Source: Paraburkholderia dioscoreae
GTDB taxonomy: Bacteria; Pseudomonadota; Gammaproteobacteria; Burkholderiales; Burkholderiaceae
Assembly (NCBI RefSeq): GCF_902459535.1
Contig: NZ_LR699553.1
Location: 3,906,001 to 3,970,000 of the forward strand
DNA length: 64,000 nucleotides
Reading direction: 5' to 3'
Positions 17,136 through 25,883 of this stretch are shown here, one piece after another. Each line of letters begins with the position of its first letter. Positions within the stretch are counted from its first letter, which is position 1. The translations under genes were made by a program, and so were the position numbers. The notes beneath the pieces are model-generated. The model was not told the origin of the DNA. It saw only the letters and a list, made by a program, of their open reading frames with translations, and did no database searches.

Positions 17136-18152
17136 TTAATCCCGCGAGCCGCGATTCTTCAACTGGTCGAGCAGCACGGCGGCGAGCAGGATCGCGCCAC
17201 GCACGAGGTACTGATAGAACGCGTCGATGTTCATCAGGTTCATCACGTTTTCGACCGTACCCATGATCAGCACGCCGATCACCACGCCGGAAATCGTCGC
17301 GCGGCCGCCGAGCAGCGACACGCCGCCCAGCACGCACGCGGAAATCACGTTCAGCTCGAAGCCTTCCGCGGCATTCGGCTGACCCGACGTGATACGCGAG
17401 GCCAGAATCACACCGGCCAGCGCGGTCACCGCGCCCTGAATCAGGAAGATGTAGACGCGTGTGCGTTCCACATTGATACCGGCCAGACGCGACGCCTCCG
17501 GGTTGCCGCCGATCGCGAGCGTGTTACGGCCATACACGGTCTGATTGAGCATCACGCCGAATACGATAAAGCACAGCAGCGTGACCCAGATCGGCAGCGA
17601 CACGCCGAAGAAGCTCAAACCTCCCAGCGCGATAAACGTATCCGACGACACGCCGACCGCCTGACCGTGCGACACGATAAAGCCGAGACCGCGGACGATT
17701 TCCATCGTGGCGAGCGTCGTGATCAGCGCGTTGATGCGCAGATACGCGATCACCGCGCCGTTGACGAAACCGATCACGGCGCCCGCCGCCACCGCTGCGA
17801 CGATCGCGATGAAGGTGTTGCCGGTGGCGTTGAGCACCATCGCGCACAGCACGCCGGCGAACGCGACCGTCGAACCCACCGAAAGGTCGAAATCGCGCGA
17901 GGCCAGGCAGAACATCATCGTGCACGCCACCATGCCGATCTGCGAGATCGACAGCGCGAGGCCGAGCATGTTCTCGATCGAGAAGAAGTGATCGACGGTC
18001 AGCGACATGGTGGCGAACATCACCACGAAGATCACGATCAGGCTGTACTCGGTGATCTGCTGCCACCATTTCGCCTTGTCGTTGGACTGCGGAATCAGCG
18101 CTTCGGCTGCGCCCTTGGCGGCCTGTTGCGCGAGGTTTTCTCTGGCTTGCAT
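17136..18152 (-). CDS. Sugar ABC transporter permease, AraH/RbsC family
   Basis: 338 residues with about nine or ten hydrophobic helices. The family loop LGGVSLLGGRATISGVVIGVLIMGTVENVMNL, which contacts the ATPase, and the EASRLAGINVERTRVYIFL coupling segment are visible. It forms the membrane channel of the importer with the ATPase and binding protein encoded just upstream (54 bases from the ATPase gene). Best match by context is AraH of the arabinose/galactose system. Confidence 0.92.
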   Translation of the reverse strand: MQARENLAQQAAKGAAEALIPQSNDKAKWWQQITEYSLIVIFVVMFATMSLTVDHFFSIENMLGLALSISQIGMVACTMMFCLASRDFDLSVGSTVAFAGVLCAMVLNATGNTFIAIVAAVAAGAVIGFVNGAVIAYLRINALITTLATMEIVRGLGFIVSHGQAVGVSSDTFIALGGLSFFGVSLPIWVTLLCFIVFGVMLNQTVYGRNTLAIGGNPEASRLAGINVERTRVYIFLIQGAVTALAGVILASRITSGQPNAAEGFELNVISACVLGGVSLLGGRATISGVVIGVLIMGTVENVMNLMNIDAFYQYLVRGAILLAAVLLDQLKNRGSRD

Positions 18153-18206
18153 GTTGAAGACTCCTCCCGTTCCCCACGGGTTGCCGGACTTTCGTCCGAA
18201 TGATGT

Positions 18207-19739
18207 TCAGGCCGCCTGTTGGGCGGCGGTTTCGGGCAGCGCGGTCGAGCTCTGCGGCAACGCGAGGCTCAACACCGATTGTTCCGTTGCATCCTGGCGC
18301 GCCAGCTCGCCGGAAATCCGGCCCTGGCGCATCACGACAATTCGGTCGGACACGCCGAGCACTTCCGGCAATTCCGACGAAATCATCACGATCGCGCAGC
18401 CGCGTTCGGCAAGCTGATAGATCACGTTGTAGATTTCGTGCTTCGCGCCGACGTCGATGCCGCGCGTCGGCTCATCGAGAATCACGACTTTCAGATCCGG
18501 CTCGGCCAGCCAGCGCGACAGGATCGCCTTCTGCTGATTGCCGCCCGAGAGAAAGCGGATCTTCTGGCGGCGGCTCGGCGTCTTGATCTTGAGCAGCTTG
18601 ATGAAACGGTCCGCGGTTTCCGCTTCCTTCTTGCGATCGAGGAACATGCCCGCGCGCAGATAGTGGCGGCGGCAACTGATATTGATGTTCTCCGACACGC
18701 TCGCCATCGCGACGATGCCCTCTTCCTTGCGGTCTTCAGGACACAGCACGATGCCGTTCCGGATCGCTTCGCCCGCGCTGCGCACCTTGATCGGCTTGCC
18801 GTCGAGCACCAGTTCGCCGCCCTTCTTGCGATCGGCGCCGTACACCAGATGCATCAGTTCGCTGCGGCCCGCGCCCACCAGACCGAAAAAGCCGACGATC
18901 TCGCCGCGCCGCACTTCGAAGCTGGCCGGCTGCGCGAGCGCGTGGCCTTCGATCGCTTTTGCCGCGAAGCGCACTTCGCCGAGCGGCCGCGCCGAATAGT
19001 TATAGATGTCCGAAATTTCCCGCCCCACCATCTCGCTGACGATGGTGTCGCGCGACACGCCTTCGAGCGTCGGATGCGAGGCGATCTTGCGACCGTCGCG
19101 GAAGATCGTGCAGGCGTCGCACAGCTCGTAGATCTCGTCCATGCGGTGCGAGATGTAGATCATTGCGCGGTTGTCGGCGCGCAGATCGCGCACCAGCTTG
19201 AACAGCACTTCGGTCTCACGGTGCGACAGCGAACTGGTCGGCTCATCGAGCGCAATCACGCGCGCGTTGCGCAGCAGCGCCTTGCAGATTTCCACCATCT
19301 GGCGTTGCGCGATCGAGAGCTTGCGCAGTTTCGCGTTCGGATCGAGCGCCACGCCCATCGCTTCGAGACGTTCGCGCACGAAGCGTTTGGCTTCGCGCTT
19401 GTTGACCCAGCCGAGCGAGTTCGGCAATTGGCCGAGCAGCAGGTTTTCCGCGACCGTGAGATCGGGCACGTATTGCAGTTCCTGGTGAATCACCGCGATG
19501 CCCGCCGCGATCGACGACGCCGCGCTCGTGAAGCGCACCTCGTTGCCGTCGATCATCACGCGGCCCGAATCGGGCTGATATTCACCGCCGAGAATCTTCA
19601 GCAGGGTCGATTTCCCTGCGCCGTTTTCGCCCATCAGGCCGTGCACCTGGCCGACGTTGACGTCGAAGGACACACCGTCGAGCGCGCGCACGCCTGGAAA
19701 GACCTTACCGATATTGTCAAAACGTAGCGTCGCCGACAC
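18207..19739 (-). CDS. Sugar ABC transporter ATP-binding protein, AraG family
   Basis: 510 residues from a GTG at 19739 with AGGAGG just upstream; the frame stays open into the tandem repeat but those codons are not conserved. Two ABC domains: the first has Walker A GENGAGKST at 37-45, signature LSIAQRQ and Walker B VIALDEPTSSL; the second has a degenerate Walker A (GLVGAGRSE), signature LSGGNQQK and VVILDEPTRGIDVG, the usual asymmetry of sugar importers of this class. Residues such as CRRHYLRAG and YNYSARPLG resemble AraG. Energises uptake with the adjacent permease and binding protein. Confidence 0.93.
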   Translation of the reverse strand: MSATLRFDNIGKVFPGVRALDGVSFDVNVGQVHGLMGENGAGKSTLLKILGGEYQPDSGRVMIDGNEVRFTSAASSIAAGIAVIHQELQYVPDLTVAENLLLGQLPNSLGWVNKREAKRFVRERLEAMGVALDPNAKLRKLSIAQRQMVEICKALLRNARVIALDEPTSSLSHRETEVLFKLVRDLRADNRAMIYISHRMDEIYELCDACTIFRDGRKIASHPTLEGVSRDTIVSEMVGREISDIYNYSARPLGEVRFAAKAIEGHALAQPASFEVRRGEIVGFFGLVGAGRSELMHLVYGADRKKGGELVLDGKPIKVRSAGEAIRNGIVLCPEDRKEEGIVAMASVSENINISCRRHYLRAGMFLDRKKEAETADRFIKLLKIKTPSRRQKIRFLSGGNQQKAILSRWLAEPDLKVVILDEPTRGIDVGAKHEIYNVIYQLAERGCAIVMISSELPEVLGVSDRIVVMRQGRISGELARQDATEQSVLSLALPQSSTALPETAAQQAA

Positions 19740-19751
19740 TTCGCCTCCTAT

Positions 19752-19859
19752 GTCGACCAGAGTTAGCGCTTTAGCGCTTACTCTGGTCCCATGCAAGTTA
19801 TTGCGGTCGACCAGAGTTAGCGCTTTAGCGCTTACTCTGGTCCCATGCAAGTTATTGCT
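19752..19859. repeat. Two tandem 54-bp REP-like palindromic units between araF-like and araG-like genes
   Basis: Two head-to-tail copies (19752-19805 and 19806-19859) are identical over 53 of 54 bases. Each contains an imperfect palindrome: CCAGAGT, then AGCGC-TTT-AGCGCT, then ACTCTGG, able to form a stable stem-loop in RNA. The units begin just before the AGGAGG of the ATPase gene. They lie 119 bases after the binding-protein stop codon. From memory, similar GACCAGAGT-AGCGCT palindromes recur in Burkholderiales genomes; a genome search would confirm this. The length is a multiple of three, so the frame on either strand stays open through it. Confidence 0.85.
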
Positions 19860-19978
19860 GCTTCGTGTGAACCGTCTGTCTCTACTGCTGATCTTTTATT
19901 GCTACTACCGGCGCGCCAATCTTTGGAGCAAGACGCACCGGCAGTTCACTTCATGTCACGCGTACCGAATCGAACCGC

Positions 19979-20977
19979 TCAATTTGCCGCGAGGCCCATC
20001 TTCTGGCGCACATCCGCGACGTTGTCACGCGTGGCCAGCATGCCGGTCGTCAGGGTCAGCGGCGGCGGTGCCTTGCCTTGCGTGATCCAGTCGTACATCA
20101 GCGTGGAGGTTTCCTCGCCGTGGCGCTTCGGGCTGATGATGACCGTGCCGTAGAAGCCCGTCGGCGACGGCTTCTTGAACTCGTTGAGTGCCGAGTCCGA
20201 GCCGCCGATGCCGATACCGATCATGTTGTCCGCCTTGAAGCCGCGGCCTTCCGCTGCGCGCACCGCGCCGAGCACGGCTTCGTCGTTCAGACCGTAGGCG
20301 ACCCAGTGCTTGAAGTTCGGATTCTTCGTCAGCGCAATGTTGGCCGCGTTGAACGCGTTTTCCGTGTCGGTCTTCGCTTGCGGCGCGGCGATCACGTTCG
20401 CTTTCGGGAAGCCGGCGGCGACCAGTGCGTCGGTTGCGCCGCTGGTGCGGTCATGCGCGGTGGGCAACTGTTCGTAGGTCACGTCGATCGCGCCCACGTC
20501 CTTCATGTCCCAGCCGCGCTTCTTGATTTCAGCAGCCAGACCGTCGCCGACCTGCTTGCCGATGTTGTACGCCGAGATACCCATATGCGGCACCGACGCG
20601 ATCGGCTTGCCCGCGCCATCGACCAGACGATCGTCCACCGTCATCATCTTCAGGCCGTCGGCTTTCGCTTTCGCGACAATGCCCGGTCCGAGCTTGACGT
20701 CAGGCGTGCAGATCACGAAGCCCTGCGCCTTCTGCGCCGACAGGTTGTCGATTGCGCTCATCACCTTCTCGCCCGACGGCGCGCCGATCTTCACCAGCGT
20801 GAAGCCCTTCTCCTTGGCGGCGATCTCGGCGAACTTCCACTCGTCCTGGAACCACGGTTCTTCCGGCTGCTTCACGAGGAAGCCGATCTTCACCGGATCA
20901 GCGGCCTGCGCGACCGGTGCATTGAAGAGCACACCCGCCGCCGCTGCTGCCAGCGTGAGGAAAATTCTACGTTTCAT
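19979..20977 (-). CDS. Periplasmic sugar-binding protein, AraF family
   Basis: 332 residues from the ATG at 20977 with AGGAGA upstream. Signal peptide MKRRIFLTLAAAAAG... with AQA cleavage near residue 25. The mature protein follows E. coli AraF closely: KIGFLVKQPEEPWFQDEWKFA at the start of lobe 1, KAQGFVICTPDVKLG, MTVDDRLVD, and GLNDEAVLGAVRAAEGRGFKADNMIGIGIGG. E. coli AraF binds L-arabinose and D-galactose. Being first of the three transporter genes and followed by REP-like hairpins, it is probably made in excess over the membrane components. Confidence 0.93.
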   Translation of the reverse strand: MKRRIFLTLAAAAAGVLFNAPVAQAADPVKIGFLVKQPEEPWFQDEWKFAEIAAKEKGFTLVKIGAPSGEKVMSAIDNLSAQKAQGFVICTPDVKLGPGIVAKAKADGLKMMTVDDRLVDGAGKPIASVPHMGISAYNIGKQVGDGLAAEIKKRGWDMKDVGAIDVTYEQLPTAHDRTSGATDALVAAGFPKANVIAAPQAKTDTENAFNAANIALTKNPNFKHWVAYGLNDEAVLGAVRAAEGRGFKADNMIGIGIGGSDSALNEFKKPSPTGFYGTVIISPKRHGEETSTLMYDWITQGKAPPPLTLTTGMLATRDNVADVRQKMGLAAN

Positions 20978-21109
20978 AATGCGTGTCTCCTGACTAATTG
21001 ATAACGAGAAGGTATCGGCCGCGTCTTCTTGTACCGGGTGTGACACACGCGGCCAGCGCGTCGTCCGGTGTACTCGTTGCGCCCCTGCGCAATCCGGGTA
21101 CTGCAAAAA

Positions 21110-21886
21110 TCAGTCGTGATACAGCGCCGAGCGGCCACCATCCACCGTGATGCAGGTGGCGTTGATGAACGGCGCTTCGTCCGAGGCGAGGAATACCGCC
21201 GTCATTGCCACTTCTTCCGGGCGGCCGATGCGTTTCATCGGCTGCAGATCGAGCGTCGCCTGCTGCGCGGCGGCCGGATCGGCCTGTTCGTTCCACCAGT
21301 CGTGCGTCAATTGCGTTTCGATGTAACCCGGCGCGATCGCGTTGACCCGCACATTGCGCGGCGCGTATTCGATGCCGAGCGCGCGCGTGAGGCCAATCAC
21401 ACCGTGCTTGGCAACCGGGTACGGAAAGCAGCCCGGGATGATCTTGAACGAGTGCGTCGACGCGATATTCACGATGCTCCCCGCGCCGCGCTCCACCATG
21501 CCCGGCAACACTGCACGGCAGCCGTTCCACACGCCGTCGAGATCGACCGCGAAGCAGCGGCGCCAGTCGTCGTCGGTCATGGTCAGCGGATCGCAGAACA
21601 CGTTGATGCCGGCGTTGTTGACCAGCACGTCTGGCGCGCCGAACACGCGTTCGGCCTCGCTCACCGCGTGCTGAACCGAGGCCGCCTGCGTCACGTCGGT
21701 GTGCACTGCGAGCACGCGCGCACCGGTCTGCGACTTGATATGCTCCGCTGTCTGCTGCGCGGTTTCGATATCCAGTTCCGCCAGCACCACCGCCGCACCC
21801 TCGCGCGCGAACGCGTACGCGATCGCCGCGCCGATGCCGCGTCCAGCTCCGGTGACAAGCGCCACTTTGCCGGCAAGCCGTTTCAT
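21110..21886 (-). CDS. SDR family oxidoreductase, probable galactose/fucose-type 1-dehydrogenase
   Basis: 258 residues. Starts at an ATG overlapping the aldolase stop (ATGA), so translation is coupled. Motifs: TGAGRGIG cofactor site, ELDIET after the second strand, DVLVNNAGINVF, active Ser in NIASTHS and the YxxxK of YPVAK, and an FCD-like substrate loop THDWWNEQ. The sequence recalls bacterial D-galactose or 2-keto-3-deoxy-fuconate dehydrogenases. It lies between the KDPGal aldolase and the binding protein, and with the second SDR at 16296 gives the locus two dehydrogenases. Confidence 0.82.
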   Translation of the reverse strand: MKRLAGKVALVTGAGRGIGAAIAYAFAREGAAVVLAELDIETAQQTAEHIKSQTGARVLAVHTDVTQAASVQHAVSEAERVFGAPDVLVNNAGINVFCDPLTMTDDDWRRCFAVDLDGVWNGCRAVLPGMVERGAGSIVNIASTHSFKIIPGCFPYPVAKHGVIGLTRALGIEYAPRNVRVNAIAPGYIETQLTHDWWNEQADPAAAQQATLDLQPMKRIGRPEEVAMTAVFLASDEAPFINATCITVDGGRSALYHD

Positions 21887-22563
21887 TTCTTCGCCCCTGC
21901 GCGGGCGATACGCAAACCGTTGATGAACGCCTTCGCATGCGACGCGGTCACGGCCGCGCTCTGGCCCGGCTTGTACAGCGCCGAGCCGAGACCGAAGCCG
22001 TTCGCGCCCGCGCTCAGAAACGGCCCCATGTTGTCCGGCGTGATGCCGCCTACCGGCACCAGCGGCACTTCCGCCGCGATCACCGCGCGCCATGCCTTCA
22101 CTACCTGACAGCCCAGTTGTTCGGCGGGGAACATCTTCAGCACGTCCGCGCCGTTCTTCAGCGCGATGAACGCTTCCGTGGGCGTCGCGACACCCGGCGA
22201 GCAGGCCATGCCTTGCGCTTTGGCGGCGCTGACCACGTCCGGGTCGCTATGCGGCATGACGATCAGTTCGCCGCCCGCCGACTTCACGTCGTTGACGAAA
22301 CTGGGATGCAGCACCGTGCCCGCGCCGACGATCGCGTCGGCCGGCAGCGCCTTGCGGATCGCGGCGATGCTGTCGAACGGTTGCGGCGAATTCAGCGGCA
22401 CTTCGACGATCCGGAAACCGGCTTCGTAAAGCGCCTGACCGTGAGCGGCGGCATCCGCGGGCGTCACGCCGCGCATGATCGCGATCAGCGGACACGCTTC
22501 GAACGCCGCGATCAAACCCGGGTGCGGCAGATACGGAGCGGGCAGATTGATATGAGGTTGCAT
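21883..22563 (-). CDS. dgoA: 2-dehydro-3-deoxy-6-phosphogalactonate aldolase
   Basis: 226 residues. Splits KDPGal to pyruvate and glyceraldehyde 3-phosphate. Class I aldolase of the KDPG/KDPGal family: Glu54 in VEVPLNSPQP, GAGTVL, and Schiff-base Lys143 in VLKMFPAEQLG; the phosphate loop is VPVGGITPDN and ANGFGLGSALY. LNSP and KMFPAE rather than the Eda-type residues favour DgoA. It follows dgoK by 36 bases and overlaps the next SDR by four. Confidence 0.92.
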   Translation of the reverse strand: MQPHINLPAPYLPHPGLIAAFEACPLIAIMRGVTPADAAAHGQALYEAGFRIVEVPLNSPQPFDSIAAIRKALPADAIVGAGTVLHPSFVNDVKSAGGELIVMPHSDPDVVSAAKAQGMACSPGVATPTEAFIALKNGADVLKMFPAEQLGCQVVKAWRAVIAAEVPLVPVGGITPDNMGPFLSAGANGFGLGSALYKPGQSAAVTASHAKAFINGLRIARAGAKK

Positions 22564-22599
22564 GTCGGTTCCTTGTTTCGTGAGCGGCGGTGCTGCCGG

Positions 22600-23664
22600 T
22601 TAGCCCGCACGCGCCGCTTGCGGCGCAGGTTTGACGAGCCCCGCCTGCGAGGCGACGCGCCACAAGCCGCGCTCGGTGGCGTGCTTGACCAACTCCGCCT
22701 GGGTGCAGCCGAATTGCGTCAGCGCGAGGCGATAGCGCTCGCACAACGCTTCGTTGCCGATCAGGCGCAGGCTTTGCCCGGCGAGTGCGCTTTGCTGTTG
22801 CGCGAGCACGGCGTCGAGGCCGGCCAGTTCGTGCCCGATCAGCAATCCCGACAGATAGTCGGGCTGCTGTTCACGCGAAAGTTGTCCGGTGAGGCCGAGC
22901 GTGCGCGCGCTAAATATGGTCGCGAGCACACCCGCCTGGCCCTTTTCCCGGGCGATGTTCACGCCATGCAGGAATGCGCCCGTATCCGGACGATCCGGCG
23001 TGTCCATCGTGCGGCCGAGGATCGTATGGTCGCGCAGGGCCGCGAATACTTCGCCGGTCATGAAGGTGTGAAAACGTTCGATCCGGCCCGCCTGCACCAC
23101 CGCCCATTTCGCGTGAGTGCCGGGCAGGCCGATCAGCGAGCGCTTGCCGCTGTCGGCCGCGTTCGCGGCGCCCGCTTCCTGGCCGAGCGCGCCGAAAATC
23201 TGCGTTTCTTCACCGCGCATCACGTTGGGCAGTTCGCCACGTTGCAGGACGCCCGGCACGATATGCAGCGTGACGCCGCACGCCGCCTTGACGCGAACGA
23301 TGCCGGCCACCAGCGCATCGGCGCTCGCCGGCGTGTCCACGTACGGCGCTTCCAGCCAGCCTTGTGCGCTGCCGACCATCCCTGCCGCGATCACCGGCAC
23401 GGCGGGCGCGTGCTCGAGCCAGGCGCCGCAGGCGTCGTCGAAAGCCGCGTCAAAGCCGCCCTGATCCGCGCTGCACGGCAGGTTCATGATGCCCGCCGCC
23501 GAGCCGCGCGTGGCCAGCACGTTGCCGGACGCGTCGTACAGATACGCGCGCAGCGACGTCGTGCCCCAGTCGAGCGCGATCAGCGCGGCGTGCGCGTGGC
23601 TGGCGTCGACCGCGCCTGCCGCCGCGTGACTGGCTGTCGGCGTGGGAGAACCCGCGTGCTTCAT
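22600..23664 (-). CDS. dgoK: 2-dehydro-3-deoxygalactonokinase
   Basis: 354 residues. Phosphorylates 2-keto-3-deoxygalactonate with ATP, the step before DgoA. DgoK family features: LIALDWGTTSLRAYLYD near the N-terminus (actin-like ATPase phosphate loop), AGMVGSAQGW, VPGVLQRGELPNVMRGEETQIFGAL and LPGTHAKWAVVQAGRIERFHTFMTGE. Long Ala-rich N-terminus of about 25 residues is not conserved. Its ATG overlaps the stop of the IclR regulator gene. Confidence 0.94.
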   Translation of the reverse strand: MKHAGSPTPTASHAAAGAVDASHAHAALIALDWGTTSLRAYLYDASGNVLATRGSAAGIMNLPCSADQGGFDAAFDDACGAWLEHAPAVPVIAAGMVGSAQGWLEAPYVDTPASADALVAGIVRVKAACGVTLHIVPGVLQRGELPNVMRGEETQIFGALGQEAGAANAADSGKRSLIGLPGTHAKWAVVQAGRIERFHTFMTGEVFAALRDHTILGRTMDTPDRPDTGAFLHGVNIAREKGQAGVLATIFSARTLGLTGQLSREQQPDYLSGLLIGHELAGLDAVLAQQQSALAGQSLRLIGNEALCERYRLALTQFGCTQAELVKHATERGLWRVASQAGLVKPAPQAARAG

Positions 23665-24641
23665 CGCTTGATCCTACGGGTGGCCGGTTGCGGGGCGCGC
23701 CAGCCGAGTTCTTCCGAGATCGCGCGTGCCTCGCGCTGCACGACCGGAATCAGTTCATCCATGCGTTCGAGCGACATGTACGGAATCGTGCTCGCCACCG
23801 AGAGCGCCGCCACCACGGCGCCCGAAGCATCGCGCACGGGCGCCGCGACGCAGCGGATCGACGCTTCGTTTTCTTCGAGGTCGAAGGTGTAGCCGCCCGC
23901 GGCGTAGTTGGCCATGCGTTGCATGAAGGTCTGCGCGTCGGGGCGGTTATCCGGCTTGAAGCTGACGCCGGCGAGCGCGCGCCGCGATGCGTCGAAGAGC
24001 GATTGCCAGACGTCCGGTGTGAGATCGAGCATCATCGCCTTGCCGATTCCCGTCGACGCCAGCGGCATGCGGTGGCCGACGCGCGAGCGCATTTCGAGGC
24101 CACGGGTGCCGGGGATCTTGTCGATGTACAGGACGTCGTCGCCGTCGCGCACGCCGAGGTGGATGGTGTCGAGGGTTTGCTCCGCAAGCGATTCGAGGTG
24201 CTGACGGGCAACCGCGGTGAGCGGCATCTGTTCGAGCGCGATGGTGCCGAGTTCGATCAGCTTCGGGCCGAGCAGATAGCCGCCTTGCACCTGGCGCAGA
24301 TAGCGCGCTTGCACGAGGCTGCTCACCAGTCGATGCGTCGTGCTGCGGGTCGTGCCGAGCGCGGCGCCGAAGGTGCGCAGGTCGCGTACGCCGGCGGCGG
24401 CGGCTTCCAGGATCGCGAGGCCGCGCAGCAGCGTTTGCGTGCCGGCTTGTTGCGGTGTGATGTCGAGCAGCGTGCTGGGTAAGGCGATTCCGTCGACCGG
24501 AGGCGGTTGGATTCCTGTGCTGGCGCGAGGCACTTTGGCGGCGGGCGAGGGACGCGGGGCGGCGCGGGGCGCCTGATCGGCGGATGGCGCCAGATCGGCT
24601 TCGGACGCGGTCGCGGCGTGAGTGGGCATCGCTTTGTTCAT
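23661..24641 (-). CDS. IclR family transcriptional regulator of the sugar locus
   Basis: 326 residues. About 70 disordered Ala/Pro-rich residues, then an N-terminal winged helix (GLAILEAAAAGVRDLRTFGAALGTTRSTTHRLVSSLV) and the IclR effector domain (LESLAEQTLDTIHLGVRDGDDVLYIDKI, GRR-like region ASTGIGKAMM, AAPVRDASGAVVAALSVA). First gene of the locus; its stop overlaps the start of dgoK, so it is autoregulated if it binds the upstream region. A palindrome at 24896-24910 is a possible operator. Probable effector is galactonate or KDGal (inferred). Confidence 0.9.
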   Translation of the reverse strand: MNKAMPTHAATASEADLAPSADQAPRAAPRPSPAAKVPRASTGIQPPPVDGIALPSTLLDITPQQAGTQTLLRGLAILEAAAAGVRDLRTFGAALGTTRSTTHRLVSSLVQARYLRQVQGGYLLGPKLIELGTIALEQMPLTAVARQHLESLAEQTLDTIHLGVRDGDDVLYIDKIPGTRGLEMRSRVGHRMPLASTGIGKAMMLDLTPDVWQSLFDASRRALAGVSFKPDNRPDAQTFMQRMANYAAGGYTFDLEENEASIRCVAAPVRDASGAVVAALSVASTIPYMSLERMDELIPVVQREARAISEELGWRAPQPATRRIKR

Positions 24642-24895
24642 GGCGATTCGCTTTTCGGTGGTTTTCTTTGCGCTTACAGCGCGGGGCCGGAGAGAAGGCC
24701 TTGGGTGCTCGCCGTGCGGCGGGCGCGGGGGTGCTGCCTTTGGGTTTTAGGCATGGTTAGGCTTTGTCTCCGGTTTTTTTTGCTGCTGCTTTTTTGGCTT
24801 TTTGGCGCTTTGGCGGCGGAAGGGTTGCTTTGCCGGTGCGGCGCTTTGGGCGTTGGGTTGGATTGTAGGGCGGTTTTTGAGAAAGCTCCAATATG

Positions 24896-24910
24896 TGAAT
24901 GTTTGATTCA
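24896..24910. promoter_or_regulatory. Candidate IclR-type operator upstream of the sugar locus
   Basis: TGAATGTTTGATTCA is a 15-bp inverted repeat (TGAAT/ATTCA, five-base spacer), similar in length and symmetry to known IclR-family operators. It lies 255 bases upstream of the iclR start in AT-rich DNA and directly abuts TATAAT on the plus strand. The 24642-24993 stretch otherwise holds only T-rich low-complexity sequence and no gene. I found no well-spaced minus-strand -35/-10 pair. Confidence 0.35.
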
Positions 24911-24993
24911 TATAATGGGATTTTTGGTTGACGTGGGCTTTTTTGTGTCTGTGTTCTTGGTGTCTTGGTCTTTCCTTGCATTCACGGTGGCGC

Positions 24994-25592
24994 GTGACGC
25001 TCGGCAAGGTCGCGGACGACATGGACGCGGAGCGTGCCCGCGAACTGGTGCTGGACCAGATCAGGCGCACGGACCTGACGGCGGACACGCCGGCCTGTGC
25101 GCGTGCTGAATCCTCGTTGCGATCAATACCGCGCTGCGCCGTTCGGAACTGCTGCGCATGCGTTGGGCCGCGATTGACTGGAAAGCCAGGACGGTGAACG
25201 GCGAGCCGTGGTCATCGAAGGTCAAGCGGCACCGCGCGGTGCCGCTGAACGACGAGGCCTTGGCCGTGCTCAAGGCGTGGCGCCGTCGGACCCGGTTTGA
25301 ATTTGTGTTCACCAACGAGATAGGCGAACGCCTACGCGAAGTGCGCGACTGGACGAAGATCAGGCGCGCCGCGAAGGTCGAGAGCTTCCGCTTCATGGAC
25401 ACGCGCCACCACACCGCCACCCGACTGATTAACGAAGGCGCGAGCGAGTATCTCGCCCAGAAGATTCTCGGCCATACGGACGGCCGCATGACGCCGCGCT
25501 ACCTCAAGGCACGCGAAACGAAGCTGCATGAGACGCTGGCCATCCTCGATCGTGCATATATCAACCGCACTGGCCGAGGCCGCCCAGGCTGA
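24994..25592 (+). pseudogene. Decayed tyrosine recombinase (integrase) remnant
   Basis: From 25110 to 25592 one frame encodes a tyrosine-recombinase catalytic domain: INTALRRSELLRMRWAAIDW (first catalytic Arg), KSKVKRHRAVPL-like strand with Lys, RFMDTRHHTATRLINEGAS (the H-R-H/H box) and LAQKILGHTDGRMTPRYLKA with the C-terminal Tyr. Upstream, another frame (24994-25109) reads VTLGKVADDMDAERARELVLDQIRR, which looks like an arm-type DNA-binding domain. The core-binding domain is missing and the frames do not join, so the gene is deleted and frameshifted. No tRNA or att repeat is evident beside it. Confidence 0.75.
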
Positions 25593-25612
25593 TCCTGGCG
25601 CGCCCGGACGAA

Positions 25613-25643
25613 CAGAAAGCCCGCGTGGCGCACGGGCTTTCTG
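25613..25643 (+). terminator. Terminator hairpin after the integrase remnant
   Basis: An 11-bp perfect stem (CAGAAAGCCCG / CGGGCTTTCTG) around a nine-base loop; the stem itself ends in TTTCTG. It begins 20 bases after the integrase frame stops. The following 25644-25883 holds no recognisable gene. Confidence 0.65.
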
Positions 25644-25883
25644 TTGCCTTCGACAGTTGCTGCTGTCGGCGATTGATACGAATCTCGTTAAGATCCGACT
25701 CGCTCGCTATCTTGTCTAGCGCTGCGGTCAATGTGGCCGCGATTGGCGCCGTTATAGCTCCCCGATACTGTGCGGCGCGATAAATTCGATCAACGTGCCG
25801 GGAATGACCGTACCTGTATCGGGGCCGAACGTGCTAGCAACGACACGCCCACGAGCAACCAAATCGCTGGTCAACCGGCTGGC

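Noticed and set aside
19739..19850. N-terminal extension of the AraG-like ATPase with a duplicated 18-residue peptide
   Set aside because: It is translation of the 54-bp repeat; the GTG at 19739 with AGGAGG is a better start.
24642..24990. T-rich tract upstream of iclR considered as a phase-variable repeat or riboswitch
   Set aside because: No regular unit length and no foldable conserved structure was visible; only low-complexity sequence.
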